A stretch of DNA of 64,000 nt from Streptomyces sp. NP160 (GTDB lineage: Bacteria; Actinomycetota; Actinomycetes; Actinomycetales; Quadrisphaeraceae): the NCBI RefSeq assembly GCF_006335115.1, contig NZ_VDMJ01000016.1:38726-102725 (forward strand), read 5' to 3'. The position numbers and the translations under genes are program-made. Position 1 is the stretch's first letter. Each line of letters opens with the position of its first letter. Positions 62,541 through 64,000 of this stretch are shown here, in pieces. The notes beneath the pieces are model-generated. The model was not told where the DNA came from. It saw only the letters and a program-made list of their open reading frames with translations, and did no database searches.

Positions 62541-63611
62541 ACAGCGCTGGAGACGAACGCCGCCCCTGTGGACGGCGCGCAGACCGCCGACGCCGCTGAC
62601 CTGCGGCCCCGCCGCAAGCAGGTGCTGCTCGCGGCGCCGCGCGGCTACTGCGCCGGAGTCGACAGGGCCGTCGAGACGGTGGAGAAGGCCCTGGAGCACT
62701 ACGGGGCCCCCGTCTACGTGCGCAAGGAGATCGTCCACAACAAGCACGTCGTCGAGGTGCTCAGCCGCCGGGGCGCCGTCTTCGTGGACGAGACCGACCA
62801 GGTGCCCGAGGGCGCCCGCGTCGTCTTCTCCGCCCACGGCGTCTCCCCGGCGGTGCGCGAGGCCGCGGCCGCCCGCTCGCTGCACACCCTCGACGCCACC
62901 TGCCCGCTGGTCACCAAGGTGCACCGCGAGGCCGTGCGCTTCGCCCGTGACGGGTACTCGATCCTCCTCGTCGGCCACGAGGGCCACGAGGAGGTCGAGG
63001 GGACCGCGGGAGAGGCCCCCGACCACGTGACGCTGGTCGACGGACCGGACTCGGTCGACGCTGTCGAGGTGCCCGACCCGTCCAAGGTGGTCTGGCTCTC
63101 CCAGACCACGCTCAGCGTGGACGAGACGATGGAGACCGTCGCGCGGCTGCGCGAGAAGTTCCCGCAGCTGGCCGACCCGCCCTCGGACGACATCTGCTAC
63201 GCCACCCAGAACCGCCAGGTGGCGGTGAAGAAGGTCGCCGCGCGCGCCGAGCTGGTCATCGTCGTCGGCTCGGCCAACTCCTCCAACTCCGTGCGCCTCG
63301 TCGAGGTGGCGCTGCAGAACGGCGCCACGTCGTCCTACCGGGTCGACTCCGCCACCGAGCTGCGCGACGAGTGGTTCGACGGCGTCGACGTGGTGGGCGT
63401 GACCTCGGGTGCGTCGGTCCCGGAGGTCCTGGTCGACGACGTGCTGCGCTCCCTGGCCGAGCGCGGCTACGGAGAGCCGGAGGAGGTCCGCACGGCCACC
63501 GAGGACCTCGTGTTCTCGCTGCCGCGCGAGCTGCGCACCAACCTCGGCCTGACGCCCAAGGGCGGCTCCGGGCGCGGGGGCGCGGCGGCGTCGTCCTGCT
63601 CGACCAGCTGA
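62538..63611 (+). CDS. ispH: 4-Hydroxy-3-methylbut-2-enyl diphosphate reductase
   Basis: A 357-residue iron-sulfur enzyme, the last step of the MEP isoprenoid pathway. The cluster cysteines lie in [11 protein letters not shown] (Cys38), [10 protein letters not shown] and [11 protein letters not shown]. The substrate-binding segments HGVSPAVRE and [12 protein letters not shown] are intact. The N-terminal ~25 residues are an extension. The product supplies the cis-prenyltransferase encoded at 38049. Position matches Rv1110. Confidence 0.96.
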   Translation: MTALETNAAPVDGAQTADAADLRPRRKQVLLAAPRGYCAGVDRAVETVEKALEHYGAPVYVRKEIVHNKHVVEVLSRRGAVFVDETDQVPEGARVVFSAHGVSPAVREAAAARSLHTLDATCPLVTKVHREAVRFARDGYSILLVGHEGHEEVEGTAGEAPDHVTLVDGPDSVDAVEVPDPSKVVWLSQTTLSVDETMETVARLREKFPQLADPPSDDICYATQNRQVAVKKVAARAELVIVVGSANSSNSVRLVEVALQNGATSSYRVDSATELRDEWFDGVDVVGVTSGASVPEVLVDDVLRSLAERGYGEPEEVRTATEDLVFSLPRELRTNLGLTPKGGSGRGGAAASSCSTS

Positions 63612-63616
63612 CCGCC

Positions 63617-63946
63617 GTGCCTGCTGGTGGCGGCCCGCTGGGCGGCGACTGGGTCTCGGGGGAGCGGGTCTTCGGACCGCCGGCCGGCACCTTCGACGCC
63701 GACTGGCTGGTGCCCGTGGTCCGCGAGGCCGTCCCGGACGCCTCCCACGAGCGGGCCCGCGAGGCCGTGGCGCGGGTCTGGGCGGTGCTGCGCGAGGAGG
63801 CCGCGCACCGCGGCTGCGCTCCGGCCGAGGTGCCGGAGGACGTGGTCGGCTCGCGCCTGGGCTCCTCCGACCAGCCGGCCGACCGCGTCGACGAGGCGGC
63901 CCTGACCGCCGTCCGCGCCGCCGTGCGCGCCTACGGCGCCCGCTGA
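63617..63946 (+). CDS. Hypothetical 109-residue protein
   Basis: No family recognised. A helical, Ala/Glu/Arg-rich protein (HERAREAVARVWAVLREEAA, then VDEAALTAVRAAVRAYGAR) without membrane segments. It starts five bases after ispH with no clear ribosome-binding site, so it is probably co-transcribed and perhaps translated by coupling. Codon usage fits a real gene. The last 54 bases of the window after it show nothing recognisable. Confidence 0.65.
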   Translation: MPAGGGPLGGDWVSGERVFGPPAGTFDADWLVPVVREAVPDASHERAREAVARVWAVLREEAAHRGCAPAEVPEDVVGSRLGSSDQPADRVDEAALTAVRAAVRAYGAR

Positions 63947-64000
63947 CCCCGCCCCCGCTGTCCCCGCGCCACCCCCCATCTCGCACTCGCGCACCCCAGT

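Noticed and set aside
63467..63994. Minus-strand 175-codon frame at the window end
   Set aside because: It is antisense to ispH and the 109-residue gene and has shadow-like composition.

Overview
The window is very GC-rich DNA, packed with genes that mostly use GTG starts and TGA stops. It encodes a mycothiol S-conjugate amidase (mca), a DUF4307 protein, a DUF4245 protein and many MFS, LacI, PadR and GntR/MocR-type genes. Together these indicate a free-living mycothiol-producing actinomycete; a Kineosporia- or Micrococcales-like lineage is a guess. The cbs, metB, greA, DUF4307, mca, small membrane protein, cis-prenyltransferase, phoH2, fumC, DUF4245, xseB, xseA, ispH order matches, from memory, the Mycobacterium tuberculosis Rv1077-Rv1110 neighbourhood. 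The window is therefore an ancient actinobacterial backbone with lineage-specific insertions.

Layout. 0-10 kb: the 3' part of a membrane sensor kinase, a phytoene-desaturase-like oxidoreductase, Ppx/GppA, a CPBP-like membrane protein, a PadR plus HAAS-domain membrane pair, a Pro/Ala/Val-rich surface protein and a LysM membrane protein. 10-12.5 kb: an XRE regulator facing a 106-residue Asn/Ser/Gly-rich peptide, then a PqqD-like/M50 membrane protease; this looks like a small peptide-processing locus. 12.5-15.1 kb: a uracil-DNA glycosylase, a type II NADH dehydrogenase and a tRNA gene with anticodon TAA but a short variable loop. 15.1-20.4 kb: a shikimate catabolic operon (QuiC-type dehydratase, shikimate dehydrogenase, MFS importer) facing a LacI regulator across a clear operator. 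20.5-32 kb: BI-1 membrane protein, cystathionine beta-synthase, HerA-like ATPase, MocR regulator with a small membrane protein, methyltransferase, MsrA, cystathionine gamma-synthase, AI-2E transporter and threonine dehydratase. 32-41.9 kb: DrrAB-type ABC transporter, greA, DUF4307, mca, LysM protein, lipoprotein, cis-prenyltransferase, PhoH2 and a secreted cell-wall hydrolase-like protein.

42-56.3 kb is a surface glycan and lipid region. A translationally coupled operon encodes a twin GT2 glycosyltransferase, a large polytopic membrane protein, a 73-residue membrane protein and a flippase. A secreted PIG-L deacetylase, a GT4 and another GT2, a membrane-anchored GH16, a condensation-domain-like acyltransferase and a ketosynthase III follow. 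56.3-64 kb returns to the backbone: fumC, spermidine-synthase-like protein, beta-carbonic anhydrase, PfkB kinase, DUF4245, xseBA and ispH.

A recurring feature is TANNNT-like -10 boxes placed 6-7 nt before the start codon, which predicts many leaderless transcripts. The divergent xseA/ispH pair even shares bases between its two -10 boxes. The strongest candidates for something undescribed are the peptide/M50 locus, the short-variable-loop tRNA(UAA), the glycan/acyltransferase/ketosynthase block and a 6-codon upstream ORF in front of the ABC transporter.
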